Positions 1-7,839 of a stretch of DNA of 22,267 bases are shown here, one piece after another. The DNA comes from JANNRW01 sp031401815 (GTDB lineage: Bacteria; Desulfobacterota; Desulfuromonadia; Geobacterales; DSM-12255). The stretch is taken from contig JANNRW010000299.1 in NCBI GenBank assembly GCA_031401815.1, positions 1 to 22,267 on the forward strand, read 5' to 3'. The position numbers were made by a program, and so were the translations under genes. Below the pieces are notes generated by a model. The model was not told the origin of the DNA, searched no databases, and saw only the letters and a program-made list of their open reading frames with translations. Each line of letters opens with the position of its first letter. Positions within the stretch are counted from its first letter, which is position 1.

Positions 1-78
1 TAATACTAAACCATCCGCGAGGATGGGACGGAAAGCCTATTGGGTCTCACAGAGACAGCCGGGTCGCCGAAATATCTT
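1..78 (+). promoter_or_regulatory. GEMM-I cyclic-dinucleotide riboswitch aptamer (5' end cut), probably the cGAMP-sensing GEMM-Ib type
   Basis: The core matches the GEMM-I consensus. AAACCATCC and GGATGG form the P2 hairpin around a GCGA tetraloop (positions 8-26). It is followed by GGAAAGCCT, a second hairpin GGGTCTC...GAGAC (41-55), then CAGCCGGG and the GCCGAA tetraloop-receptor region. GEMM-I RNAs bind c-di-GMP, and a variant found in Geobacter (GEMM-Ib) prefers 3',3'-cGAMP. The junction AATACTAAACC, in place of the AGGGCAAACC of the Vibrio Vc2 c-di-GMP riboswitch, resembles the Geobacter cGAMP aptamers as I remember them, so cGAMP is the likelier ligand; this is inference. The 5' strand of P1 and the promoter lie before the window. 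The switch sits upstream of the regulator and pilMNOPQ. Confidence 0.88.
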
Positions 79-108
79 GTTTTTGAGATAGGCGACTCGG
101 CTTTTTTT
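57..108 (+). terminator. Intrinsic terminator forming the riboswitch expression platform
   Basis: Positions 57-68 (AGCCGGGTCGCC) pair with 91-102 (GGCGACTCGGCT) over 12 base pairs with one G-U wobble. An inner TATCT/AGATA stem (73-77 with 86-90) extends the hairpin. A run of seven T (102-108) follows. The 5' arm is part of the aptamer core and 3' strand, so ligand-bound aptamer and terminator cannot form together. Ligand should therefore suppress termination and switch on the downstream operon. The hairpin is directly visible; the ON logic is inferred. Confidence 0.9.
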
Positions 109-216
109 GTGTAAAACAGTGTCCCCAAAAAGTTGCAATTCAGTGCACGAATCACCATTGAAGCTAGCTCTGGTAGGGCAAAACAAGAAACATACGATAC
201 TCATTCATACATTTTA

Positions 217-265
217 TATAATGTTATACATAATTATTGACAAAGATATTAATTAGCAGTAAATC
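217..265 (+). promoter_or_regulatory. Possible secondary promoter(s) between riboswitch and regulator gene
   Basis: The 190-base stretch between the terminator and the regulator gene is AT-rich. It contains a perfect TATAAT (217-222) without a convincing -35, and a perfect TTGACA (237-242) whose best -10 at 17-base spacing is only TAAATC (260-265). Either could give riboswitch-independent transcription. No other feature was seen in 110-294. Confidence 0.25.
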
Positions 266-300
266 TTGCGCAACTGTTATCAATTATTTAGGACATGCGC

Positions 301-507
301 ATGAAGTCTAAAAACAAAGTAAAGACTATACGTGAATCGCGCTTGATGAGTAAGTCCGAACTTGCCCGCAAGGCGGGTGTCTCGCCATTGACAATTGATC
401 GAATTGAACGTGGTGAGTTCTGCCGTATGGAAACCATGAGAAAGATAATTTTAGCGCTGGGCTTTAGCCTTGAAGAAAAAAATAAAGTGTTTCAGGATCA
501 AGCATAA
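301..507 (+). CDS. Small XRE-family helix-turn-helix regulator
   Basis: This is a 68-residue protein made almost entirely of one Cro/C1-type HTH domain. The pattern SELARKAGVSPLTIDRIERG gives helices 2 and 3, followed by METMRKIILALGFSLEE, typical of the helices that close this fold. It has no signal peptide or second domain and presumably binds DNA as a dimer in the cytoplasm. The start at 301 is preferred because AGGA (290-293) is seven bases upstream; an in-frame ATG at 295 would leave one base of spacing. It is the first gene after the riboswitch terminator and stops 12 bases before pilM, so it is probably co-transcribed with the pilus genes. Its target is not shown by the sequence; autoregulation of this operon is a guess. 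Confidence 0.85.
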   Translation: MKSKNKVKTIRESRLMSKSELARKAGVSPLTIDRIERGEFCRMETMRKIILALGFSLEEKNKVFQDQA

Positions 508-519
508 ACGGGACCGGAT

Positions 520-1575
520 ATGTTTCTTTTTAAAAAGAAAAAAGAGGTTATCGGAATAGATGTAGGCTCCAGTTCAGTCAAACTGGTGCAGTTGAAAGAT
601 AACAAGGGCTCATATCAACTGCTGAATGCCGGCATTTTTGCGTTGCCACCGGAGGCTATCGTTGACAACAGCCTGATGGATACTTCATCCATTGCTGAAA
701 CGATTAAAAATCTTGTGTCCAGTCTCGGCATCAAGGTCAAGGACGTTGCCTGCTCAATTTCAGGAAATTCTGTCATTATCAGAAAAATTGTATTGCCTGC
801 AATGCCGCAGGAAGAGCTTGAAGACCAGATTTCATGGGAAGCCGAGCAGTATATACCTTTTGATATCAACGATGTAAATATGGATTTTCAGATTCTCTCG
901 CCTGACAGTAATGATCCCTCCAAAATGAACGTTCTTCTGGTCGCAAGTAAAAAAGATATCATCAACGATTATGTCTCTGTCTTCAGTGAAGCAGGTCTTC
1001 ATCTATCAGTTGTGGACGTCGATTCGTTTTCAGTCCAGAATGCATTTGAAATAAATCATGATACCGTGCCGGATGCGATTAACGCTTTGATAAATATCGG
1101 GGCGAGTGTCATGAATATCAATGTTGTTAAAGATGGAATAACTCTGTTTACAAGAGATGTGCAGATGGGTGGTAACCTATACTCGGAAGAAATCCAAAAA
1201 CAGCTTGGAATGAGCGGGCAGGATGCCGAGTACAGCAAATTACTTGCCAATGAAACCAATAACAAGCCATTGCTGGACGTGCTTGTAAAAGTAAATGAAA
1301 CAATTATCCAGGAAATCCGCCGTTCGCTGGATTTTTACAACTCGACTGCAAATGAGGAGCGAATCACAGGTATCTATGTTAGCGGCGGCGGATCAAAAGT
1401 ATATAAGCTGATCGATATGATATCGGAAAAAACCGGACTACCGGTTGACATGATCAATCCGTTTGCAAAGCTCAAGTATAATGAGAAAGATTTTGACCCT
1501 GAATACCTTCAGGAAATCGGCCCGCTTATGGCAGTACCGGTCGGGCTCGCGATCAGGAGGGTCGGGGACAAATGA
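520..1575 (+). CDS. pilM: Type IV pilus assembly protein PilM (actin-like ATPase)
   Basis: The 351-residue product is the usual length for PilM, a cytoplasmic actin-fold protein that binds the N-terminal tail of PilN and links the pilus ATPases to the inner-membrane alignment complex. The N-terminus has the phosphate-1 loop IGIDVGSSSVKLVQL (residues about 11-25). The central part has the family-typical stretch EELEDQISWEAEQYIPFDI (about 97-115), and near the C-terminus YVSGGGSKV is the adenosine-binding glycine motif. It begins 12 bases after the HTH gene and its stop overlaps the pilN start (ATGA), which implies translational coupling. Order and content match the pilMNOPQ operons of many Gram-negative bacteria. 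No anomalies were seen. Confidence 0.97.
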   Translation: MFLFKKKKEVIGIDVGSSSVKLVQLKDNKGSYQLLNAGIFALPPEAIVDNSLMDTSSIAETIKNLVSSLGIKVKDVACSISGNSVIIRKIVLPAMPQEELEDQISWEAEQYIPFDINDVNMDFQILSPDSNDPSKMNVLLVASKKDIINDYVSVFSEAGLHLSVVDVDSFSVQNAFEINHDTVPDAINALINIGASVMNINVVKDGITLFTRDVQMGGNLYSEEIQKQLGMSGQDAEYSKLLANETNNKPLLDVLVKVNETIIQEIRRSLDFYNSTANEERITGIYVSGGGSKVYKLIDMISEKTGLPVDMINPFAKLKYNEKDFDPEYLQEIGPLMAVPVGLAIRRVGDK

Positions 1576-2150
1576 TCAAAATAAATCTTTTACCCGTTCG
1601 GGCAGCAAAAAAGAAGGAGACTGCAGTACAGCAGATCACCATATTCTGCATCGTGCTTGTATTAGTAGCTGCAGTAACACTGTCGCTTTATTTTGTTAAG
1701 CGAATTCAGGTGACATCTGCCAAAAATGATATTACTTCCGCCAATAACAAGATCAACGATCTTAAAACAAAAATCGGCAAGCTGGAAGAATTGAAGACTC
1801 TTAAAGAACAGGTCAAGAAAAAACTCGATGTTCTCAATCAATTACGTAACAACAAAACCGGTCCGGCACAGAGATTGGCTACACTCAGCGATCTTACGCC
1901 AGATCAGTTGTGGCTTACAGCATATGGTGAGGCCGGTGCTGATGTTAAAATATCCGGAACAGCTTACACCGAAGATCTTATTGCTCAATTTATGAGGGCT
2001 CTTGAAGCATCCAAGGACTTCATGTCCGTAGAGCTTGCTGTCTCTGAACAGACTGAAGTCGCTGGAACAAAATTGAAAAGATTTGACATCACGATGAAGC
2101 TTGAATCAGCACCACCACCATCGACACCTCCGGGTGCAGTAAAGAAATAG
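1572..2150 (+). CDS. pilN: Type IV pilus inner-membrane protein PilN
   Basis: This 192-residue bitopic protein starts with MIKINLLPVR, the conserved cytoplasmic PilN tail (INLLP) that docks into PilM. One transmembrane helix (about residues 20-42) follows, then a coiled-coil segment rich in Lys, Leu and Asn (about 50-90), then a periplasmic ferredoxin-like domain. The C-terminus is a short proline-rich tail (PPPSTPP). PilN pairs with PilO in the periplasm to form the alignment subcomplex. The gene overlaps pilM by four bases and is followed 26 bases later by pilO. Confidence 0.96.
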   Translation: MIKINLLPVRAAKKKETAVQQITIFCIVLVLVAAVTLSLYFVKRIQVTSAKNDITSANNKINDLKTKIGKLEELKTLKEQVKKKLDVLNQLRNNKTGPAQRLATLSDLTPDQLWLTAYGEAGADVKISGTAYTEDLIAQFMRALEASKDFMSVELAVSEQTEVAGTKLKRFDITMKLESAPPPSTPPGAVKK

Positions 2151-2176
2151 TTTCCAATAAACAGGGCGGTCAGGGT

Positions 2177-2773
2177 ATGGATCCTCAAGTAGAAAAAATT
2201 CTGAAATTACCGACAAAGCAGAAAATCCTGATTGTTGTGCTGGTTGCAATTATCGAGACGGCTGCGCTGGTCTGGTTTCTCTATCTGCCCAAGCACAAGG
2301 AACTTACAGGTCTTAAAGCAGAACTTGCAAAGCTTCAGGGTGAAATTGACGAAAAAACCAGAATTGCAAACAATCTGCCCAAGTTGAAAGCTGAATATGA
2401 TCAGCTTAATTTAGAATTGGCAAAAGCTCTGACAGAGTTGCCCAACTCAAAGGAAATTCCTTCTCTGTTGACCAGCATAACCTCATTGGGTAAAAACGCG
2501 GGTCTTGACTTCCTGGTTTTCAGGCCAAAAGGGGAAGTGCCCAAGGATTTTTATGCTGAAGTTCCGGTTGATATTGTAATATCTGGATCGTACTTCAGTG
2601 TTGCCAACTTTTTTGCTGCTGTAGCCAATCTGCCCCGTATAGTCAATATAAACAGCGTAGCATTTGCAGATATTAAAAACGTCAATAATCGCATGATGAC
2701 CAAGGTGACATGTCTTGCCACAACATTTCGCTTCCTTGATAAGAAAGAGATTAAGGATGATAAAAAAAAGTAA
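2177..2773 (+). CDS. pilO: Type IV pilus inner-membrane protein PilO
   Basis: The 198-residue protein has a short cytoplasmic N-terminus, one transmembrane helix (about 17-37), a periplasmic coiled coil with the typical heptad-like LKAELAKLQGEIDEKT, and a C-terminal ferredoxin-like domain ending in a Lys/Asp-rich tail. PilO forms heterodimers with PilN and contacts PilP, linking the inner-membrane platform to the secretin. The 3' end overlaps the pilP start by 17 bases, and the overlap includes a run of eight A (2762-2769). Confidence 0.95.
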   Translation: MDPQVEKILKLPTKQKILIVVLVAIIETAALVWFLYLPKHKELTGLKAELAKLQGEIDEKTRIANNLPKLKAEYDQLNLELAKALTELPNSKEIPSLLTSITSLGKNAGLDFLVFRPKGEVPKDFYAEVPVDIVISGSYFSVANFFAAVANLPRIVNINSVAFADIKNVNNRMMTKVTCLATTFRFLDKKEIKDDKKK

Positions 2774-3305
2774 GCTAATAAAGTCACTAAGTGCAGCTTT
2801 CTTATGCGTGTTTGTTTTCTCGGCGTGCAATAAAGAAAAGCCTCCCCAGCCTTCTCCTGCGCCTGAGGTAGTCGCGGCCAAGGTCCTGCCCAAGCCGGTT
2901 CAGAAATCTCTCAGCTCAGCTTCGATTTCGATACCGACTGCCAACCAGTTTGATTTCAGTAACAAGAAGGACCCGTTCAAGCCTTTTGTTTTGGCCAAAC
3001 CGCTACAGAGCGTCACTAATGAGTTTGCAAAAAAGAATCAGCGTGATTCCTTGCCTATTCATAGTTTTGATCTGAGTAAATTCAAGCTGATTGGCATAAT
3101 CACCGGTGGCAGGGAAAACCAGGCCATGGTTACCGATCCGAACGGGAAAGGTTATGTTCTGAAGGTTGGAATGACTATTGGAAACAGCAACGGAAAAATA
3201 ACCGCGATCACTTCCAGCGGCGTTGATGTACTGGAACAGTTTACAGACGATAACGGCAGGGTTCGTAAGGAAAATATCAAAATAACCCTTCCCAGGAAAC
3301 AATAA
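2757..3305 (+). CDS. pilP: Type IV pilus assembly lipoprotein PilP
   Basis: PilP is an inner-membrane lipoprotein that bridges PilN/PilO to the periplasmic domains of PilQ. From ATG 2757 the protein is 182 residues long, with a lysine-rich N-terminus, a hydrophobic core and a lipobox ending FSAC (Cys24), followed by a proline-rich linker. The segment KKDPFKPFV (about 70-78) and the later beta-domain LIGIITGGRENQAMVTDPNGKG are typical of PilP. An in-frame ATG at 2715 would add 14 residues and spoil the signal peptide, so 2757 is chosen. The start lies inside the end of pilO, so translation is probably coupled. The stop is ten bases before pilQ, and its last two bases are part of the pilQ ribosome binding site. 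Confidence 0.95.
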   Translation: MIKKSKLIKSLSAAFLCVFVFSACNKEKPPQPSPAPEVVAAKVLPKPVQKSLSSASISIPTANQFDFSNKKDPFKPFVLAKPLQSVTNEFAKKNQRDSLPIHSFDLSKFKLIGIITGGRENQAMVTDPNGKGYVLKVGMTIGNSNGKITAITSSGVDVLEQFTDDNGRVRKENIKITLPRKQ

Positions 3306-3315
3306 GGAGTTCCGC

Positions 3316-6063
3316 ATGAAGTGGATGACAAAAGCATCGATGATGTCAGCCTTTGCCTTCGTTATTATGAGTACTGTTCTTTGGGGCATGCCTGATACGG
3401 TTTATTCAGCCGGCGAGGTATCCACCAAAGCCAGGCTTGCAGCAATAGAGTCGATCAGCCCGGCAGGTGAAGGGAATTCTACTGAACTGATGATAAAACT
3501 TTCATCACCGGCCACTTATACGAGCTATAAGACCACTGCGCCGCTTCGGCTTGTTATCGACCTGTCCCAAACTACAACCGGATCAGTTACTGCGCCAATC
3601 ATTGTGAACAAAGGCAATTTCAAGACCGTTACTGTAAGCCGCTTTGATACTGATGCCGGTGTGTTGACCCGCATTGATGTTGAACTGGTTAAAGACAGCG
3701 AAGCAATATTGACTTCAGCACCATCCAGTCCCGGAGAATTGCGGGTAGCATTTCCCGGCTTAAAAGACATCATTCCCGCTGCGGCCGACTTACCAATACC
3801 GGCGCAGCCGGCAGCTGCAGATACAGTTATTCCGCCTGCACCCTTGGCAGCAGTTAATTCTCCTGGTCTTGCTGAAGCCTCCAAGCTGAAACTTACATCA
3901 ATTAAAACAGTTAATAATACAATCGTTCTTGAACTGGATGGAGCAATTAACGATTTCAAGACAATTCGTTTAAGTAAGCCGGATCGGTATGTCGTTGATC
4001 TGATTGATGTTCAGAGCGTATTGACAACAAGGTTGCTGCCATTAAATTCCTCTGGTGTCGCATCCGCAAGGATAGGTATTTATCCGGATAAAGTGCGGGT
4101 TGTGCTGGATGGAGTCAACGGAACATTCCCTGAAGCCACTGCAGCAAAGGCTGATAATGGTGTTGTTATAACTCTGAATCCTAAAGTGGTTGATGATAAT
4201 TCAAATACAAAATTGACAGCCACGCATTCATCAGAGTCAATTGAAAAGCCTGTTGAAATGCCGGTTGTCAAGGAACAGCCCATACCCGCAGTTACTCCGG
4301 TATATCCCGTACCTGCTGCCGCGAAATCAGATAAGTCGGAATTACCGGTTTTGTCAAAAGCAATCAAATTCCACGGTCCATCTACTGTTGAAATGATCGA
4401 TTTTCAGGTAGTTGACGGAATATCCCGGATAGCAGTCAAGGTAAAGGGCGACATAATTGCGGATCAGCCGGTAAAAACGGCGGGATTTATCACGCTGACT
4501 ATAAAAAACGCGGTTCTTCCCAAAAACCTGCAGCGTTCGCTGGAAGCTTCTTCTTTCGTGTCTCCAGTGCTTCGGGTAACACCGTTGATGGTGAAAGCAA
4601 AAAAAGGAACAGACACAAAGATTCGTATTGCAATGCGTTCTCCCTCTTTGTTTGAAATGCGCCATGAAGGCGACATGCTGTTTGTGGACATCAAACATCC
4701 CGAAGGATTGACAGCAGATAAGCTTGCAATTGAGACAACTGATACAAAACCAAAGCCTTCTCGTCAAACAACACAAAAAACGCGGGATGAAGAACTGTCA
4801 TCTGAAATGACTCTCGTAACGGAGTCTTCTGTTAAGACGTCTGAGACTGGTCGTGGATACAAAGGACGTAAAGTTACACTTGAGTTTGCTGATGCTGAGG
4901 TTCGTAAAATATTTCAGCTGCTTTCAGAAGTCAGTAATAAAAACTTTGTCCTTGGGGATGATGTTACAGGTGCCATCAGTCTCAAGCTTGTTAATGTCCC
5001 CTGGGATCAGGCGCTGGACATAATCCTTGACACCAAGGGTCTTGATAAGCGTGAAGATGGAAATATTATCCTGATTAAAGGAAAAGGAAAGTTTAAGTCG
5101 CAGGCCGAAGAAGAACAGGAAATTAAAAAAGCGTTGACCAAAGCGATTGAACTGAAGACTGAAACATTCAGTATCAATTATGCAGATATCGGTACCATTG
5201 CATCCCAGTTCAACGGCCTGAAGAGTGATAGAGGCACTATTTCCCAGGATGCCCGAACCAACAAGGTTATTGTTAAGGATATTCCGCAGATCCTGACCGA
5301 AATGCGCAAGCTGCTTGTTCAGCTGGATGTACCTGAAAGGCAGGTAATGATTGAGGCCAGGATTGTAGAGGCAAGTTCCTCCTTTACAAGAAATCTGGGT
5401 GTCAACTGGGGAGTGCATTTCCGCGATGGATCTGCTTCATTTATGGGAATAAATTCCCTGGATACAGGTTTTGGCGGATTAACATCTGCCCCGCCGTCAT
5501 CCGGAACCGGAACCGGTTCTGGCGGCAGCATGGGGATTTCATTTGGAACTCTGTCAAGTAACATCCAGCTTGATATGCGTCTCAATGCCGCAGCCAGTGC
5601 CGGAATGGTAAAAATTGTTTCAACACCGAAAGTCGCAACGCTTAACAATAAGACTGCCAAAATTACACAAGGTCAGCAGATACCTTACACATCCTCGACT
5701 TCCGACAAAGTTGAAACAAAGTTCATCGAAGCGGCACTTTCTCTTGAAGTAACGCCGCATATTAACGCCAACGGCACTATCGGAATGAAAATAGATGCAA
5801 AAAACGACTCTCCCGGTCAGTCCACCGGCTCAAGTGCACCACCGATAAACAAGAAACAGGCTACAACCGAGATGCTGCTGCGTGATGGTGAGACGACAGT
5901 TATCGGTGGAATCTATGTTGATTCGGACAATACGTCTGACGATGGTGTCCCCTACCTGATGGATATTCCTCTTTTGGGTAAACTTTTCAAAACCAACAAC
6001 AAAACCAAGACAAAGACGGAACTTCTTATTTTCATCACACCTAGAATACTTGGCACGATATAG
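3316..6063 (+). CDS. pilQ: Type IV pilus outer-membrane secretin PilQ
   Basis: PilQ forms the multimeric outer-membrane pore through which the pilus passes. AAGGAG (3304-3309) lies six bases before ATG 3316. The 915-residue protein has a signal peptide (cleavage near residue 32) and two clear AMIN-type peptidoglycan-binding domains (about 35-130 and 189-289). A third AMIN-like segment covers about 346-462. An STN/N0 domain (about 514-592), a secretin N domain (614-677) and the secretin beta-barrel domain (679-914) follow. The secretin signature VPYLMDIPLLGKLF and the final ELLIFITPRI are present. A Gly/Ser/Thr-rich insertion (about 714-742) lies in the barrel domain. The extended N-terminal region makes it longer than the roughly 700 residues of proteobacterial PilQ such as that of Pseudomonas. 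The stop is 11 bases before the first Uma2 gene. Confidence 0.97.
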   Translation: MKWMTKASMMSAFAFVIMSTVLWGMPDTVYSAGEVSTKARLAAIESISPAGEGNSTELMIKLSSPATYTSYKTTAPLRLVIDLSQTTTGSVTAPIIVNKGNFKTVTVSRFDTDAGVLTRIDVELVKDSEAILTSAPSSPGELRVAFPGLKDIIPAAADLPIPAQPAAADTVIPPAPLAAVNSPGLAEASKLKLTSIKTVNNTIVLELDGAINDFKTIRLSKPDRYVVDLIDVQSVLTTRLLPLNSSGVASARIGIYPDKVRVVLDGVNGTFPEATAAKADNGVVITLNPKVVDDNSNTKLTATHSSESIEKPVEMPVVKEQPIPAVTPVYPVPAAAKSDKSELPVLSKAIKFHGPSTVEMIDFQVVDGISRIAVKVKGDIIADQPVKTAGFITLTIKNAVLPKNLQRSLEASSFVSPVLRVTPLMVKAKKGTDTKIRIAMRSPSLFEMRHEGDMLFVDIKHPEGLTADKLAIETTDTKPKPSRQTTQKTRDEELSSEMTLVTESSVKTSETGRGYKGRKVTLEFADAEVRKIFQLLSEVSNKNFVLGDDVTGAISLKLVNVPWDQALDIILDTKGLDKREDGNIILIKGKGKFKSQAEEEQEIKKALTKAIELKTETFSINYADIGTIASQFNGLKSDRGTISQDARTNKVIVKDIPQILTEMRKLLVQLDVPERQVMIEARIVEASSSFTRNLGVNWGVHFRDGSASFMGINSLDTGFGGLTSAPPSSGTGTGSGGSMGISFGTLSSNIQLDMRLNAAASAGMVKIVSTPKVATLNNKTAKITQGQQIPYTSSTSDKVETKFIEAALSLEVTPHINANGTIGMKIDAKNDSPGQSTGSSAPPINKKQATTEMLLRDGETTVIGGIYVDSDNTSDDGVPYLMDIPLLGKLFKTNNKTKTKTELLIFITPRILGTI

Positions 6064-6074
6064 GTCGCCAGCCA

Positions 6075-6659
6075 ATGCCTTTAGTACGTAAAGACAATAA
6101 TCAACCTTGGACGTATGCCGATTATCTTACCTGGCCTGATGATGAGCGCTGGGAGGTCATTGACGGTGTGGCGTATGCCATGAGTCCTGCGCCTGGCAGG
6201 CGGCATCAGGAATTGTCAGGGGAACTTTTTCTCCAGTTTGCATTTCATTTGAAAGGTAAACCCTGCAAAATATTTGCCGCACCATTCGATGTTCGTCTGA
6301 CTGATAGAACAGGTTTGACAGATGATAAGGTTGAAACTGTTGTACAGCCGGATTTGCTGGTGGTTTGTGACAGGTCGATACTTGATGAAAGAGGCTGCAA
6401 TGGTGCACCGGACTTGGTAATTGAGATCCTTTCCCCGTCATCGGCAGCTCATGATCTGAAAACAAAGTATGATCTTTATCAGCGCTCTGGAGTTAAGGAA
6501 TACTGGATTATTCATCCGGCGGAACAGACTCTGCTTGTGTACCGCTTGAGTGCGGACGGCAAGTACGGAGCCGCCGACCGTTTTGCCACAGGTGACATGG
6601 TTCCAGTTTCGCTGTTAGGTGATCTGGTTATTGATCTGAATGATGTTTTTGCGGAGTAA
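6075..6659 (+). CDS. Uma2 family (DUF820) putative restriction endonuclease-fold protein, copy 1
   Basis: The 194-residue protein has the Uma2 pattern: YADYLTWPDDERWEVIDG near the N-terminus, PFDVRL, QPDLLVVCD (Asp93), APDLVIEILSP (Asp113, Glu117), and a conserved KYDLY (Lys131) ahead of GVKEYWIIHP. These acidic and lysine positions fit a PD-(D/E)XK nuclease core, so it looks catalytically intact. The biological role of Uma2 proteins is not established. There is no signal peptide, so it should be cytoplasmic. It starts 11 bases after the pilQ stop with no strong Shine-Dalgarno (only AGG at 6062-6064), suggesting co-transcription and coupling to pilQ. It is the most divergent of the four in residues 122-130 and in the C-terminal third. 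Confidence 0.9.
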   Translation: MPLVRKDNNQPWTYADYLTWPDDERWEVIDGVAYAMSPAPGRRHQELSGELFLQFAFHLKGKPCKIFAAPFDVRLTDRTGLTDDKVETVVQPDLLVVCDRSILDERGCNGAPDLVIEILSPSSAAHDLKTKYDLYQRSGVKEYWIIHPAEQTLLVYRLSADGKYGAADRFATGDMVPVSLLGDLVIDLNDVFAE

Positions 6660-6665
6660 CCGAGA
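6653..6665 (+). promoter_or_regulatory. Shine-Dalgarno for Uma2 copy 2 inside the end of copy 1
   Basis: GCGGAGTAA encodes the final Ala-Glu-stop of copy 1. Its GGAG (6653-6656) lies eight bases before the copy 2 ATG, so the ribosome binding site is coding sequence of the previous gene. Confidence 0.65.
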
Positions 6666-7249
6666 TGCCTCAACCACAATTAAATCATAAATCTCGATTC
6701 AGTTATGCCGATTACCTGACTTGGCCGGATGATGAGCGCTGGGAGATAATTGACGGTATTGCTTACGCCATGAGTCCTGCGCCTGGCAGGCAGCACCAAA
6801 AAATATCAAGAACACTCACGAGAATATTAGATACTTTTTTGCTGGGTAAACCCTGTGAAATGTTCCATGCTCCCTTCGATGTTCGTCTGGCAGAGCGTTC
6901 CGGTTTAACAGATGAAAAGATAGAAACTGTTGTTCAACCTGATATATTGGTTGTTTGTAACCAGGCTAAACTTGACGAACGTGGGTGCAACGGTGCACCG
7001 GATCTGGTGATCGAGATAGCGTCACCGCATACCAGCAAGAATGATCTGACGATAAAGTATGACCTGTATCAGCATCACGGTGTCAAGGAATACTGGATAG
7101 TGCACCCGGCGGAGCAGACGGTACTTGTGTTCAAGATTGGCGAGGACCAAACCTATGGTAAGCCGGAGCGTTATGCGGTAGATGGCAAGGTGCCGGTGCC
7201 GCTTTTGGGGGATCTGGTTTTAGATCTGGCGGAAGTTTTTGCGGAGTAG
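6665..7249 (+). CDS. Uma2 family putative nuclease-fold protein, copy 2
   Basis: This is the second 194-residue paralogue in the array. The same core residues are kept (Asp93, Asp113, Glu117, Lys131; KYDLYQHHGVKEYWIVHP). It starts five bases after copy 1 stops. The GGAG within the last codons of copy 1 (6653-6656) lies eight bases before its ATG. Residues 41-66 differ strongly from the other copies, while the C-terminal block (159-194) is very like copy 3, with 7 differences in 36 by hand count. The substrate and biological role are unknown. Confidence 0.9.
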   Translation: MPQPQLNHKSRFSYADYLTWPDDERWEIIDGIAYAMSPAPGRQHQKISRTLTRILDTFLLGKPCEMFHAPFDVRLAERSGLTDEKIETVVQPDILVVCNQAKLDERGCNGAPDLVIEIASPHTSKNDLTIKYDLYQHHGVKEYWIVHPAEQTVLVFKIGEDQTYGKPERYAVDGKVPVPLLGDLVLDLAEVFAE

Positions 7250-7252
7250 TTA
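7243..7252 (+). promoter_or_regulatory. Shine-Dalgarno for Uma2 copy 3 inside the end of copy 2
   Basis: GGAG (7243-7246) belongs to the Ala-Glu codons ending copy 2, with five bases (TAGTT, including the stop) before ATG 7252. The spacing favours termination-reinitiation coupling. Confidence 0.7.
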
Positions 7253-7836
7253 TGCCTTTACCCAAGCAACAAGTAGATCGTAGATACACCTACGCAGATT
7301 ATCTCACCTGGCCGGATGACGAGCGCTGGGAGATAATTGACGGAGTGGCGTTTGCCATGAGTCCGGCGCCTGGAACCAGGCATCAGCGTGTTGCTGGCAG
7401 ATTGTATCGTGTCGTCGGAAATTATCTCGAAGGGAAGAATTGTGAAGTTTTTATAGCCCCCTTTGACGTGCGCTTGTCCGAACGGGAAGGGCTGACTGAC
7501 GAAAAAACTGAGAATATTGTCCAGCCTGACCTGCTTGTAATCTGTGACAAGATGAAATTGGACGAGCGCGGCTGCAACGGCGCCCCGGACCTGATCATTG
7601 AGATCACATCACCCTCTACCGGCAAAAATGATCTGACGGTCAAGTTCGATCTCTATCAACGGCACGGAGTCACAGAATACTGGATTGTTCATCCGGCGGA
7701 GAAGACTGTGCTGATCTTCAAGCTTGGTGAGGATCAGAGTTATGGCAAGCCGGAGCGCTATGCGCTGGATAATAAAGTCGCCGTACCGCTGCTGGGTGAG
7801 TTGGTTATAGATTTGGCGGAAATATTTGCGGAGTAG
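7252..7836 (+). CDS. Uma2 family putative nuclease-fold protein, copy 3
   Basis: This is the third 194-residue paralogue, starting two bases after copy 2 stops, with GGAG five bases before its ATG. Core residues are intact (QPDLLVICD, APDLIIEITSP, KFDLY). Its central block (108-152) is nearly the same as copy 4 (4 differences in 45), while its C-terminal block resembles copy 2. This mixed relationship suggests recombination between copies. There is no signal peptide or membrane segment. Role unknown. Confidence 0.9.
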   Translation: MPLPKQQVDRRYTYADYLTWPDDERWEIIDGVAFAMSPAPGTRHQRVAGRLYRVVGNYLEGKNCEVFIAPFDVRLSEREGLTDEKTENIVQPDLLVICDKMKLDERGCNGAPDLIIEITSPSTGKNDLTVKFDLYQRHGVTEYWIVHPAEKTVLIFKLGEDQSYGKPERYALDNKVAVPLLGELVIDLAEIFAE

Positions 7837-7839
7837 TTA
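7830..7839 (+). promoter_or_regulatory. Shine-Dalgarno for Uma2 copy 4 inside the end of copy 3
   Basis: The junction is the same as between copies 2 and 3: GGAG (7830-7833), TAGTT, then ATG 7839. The matching junctions show that the duplication unit carried its own ribosome binding site at its 3' end. Confidence 0.7.
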
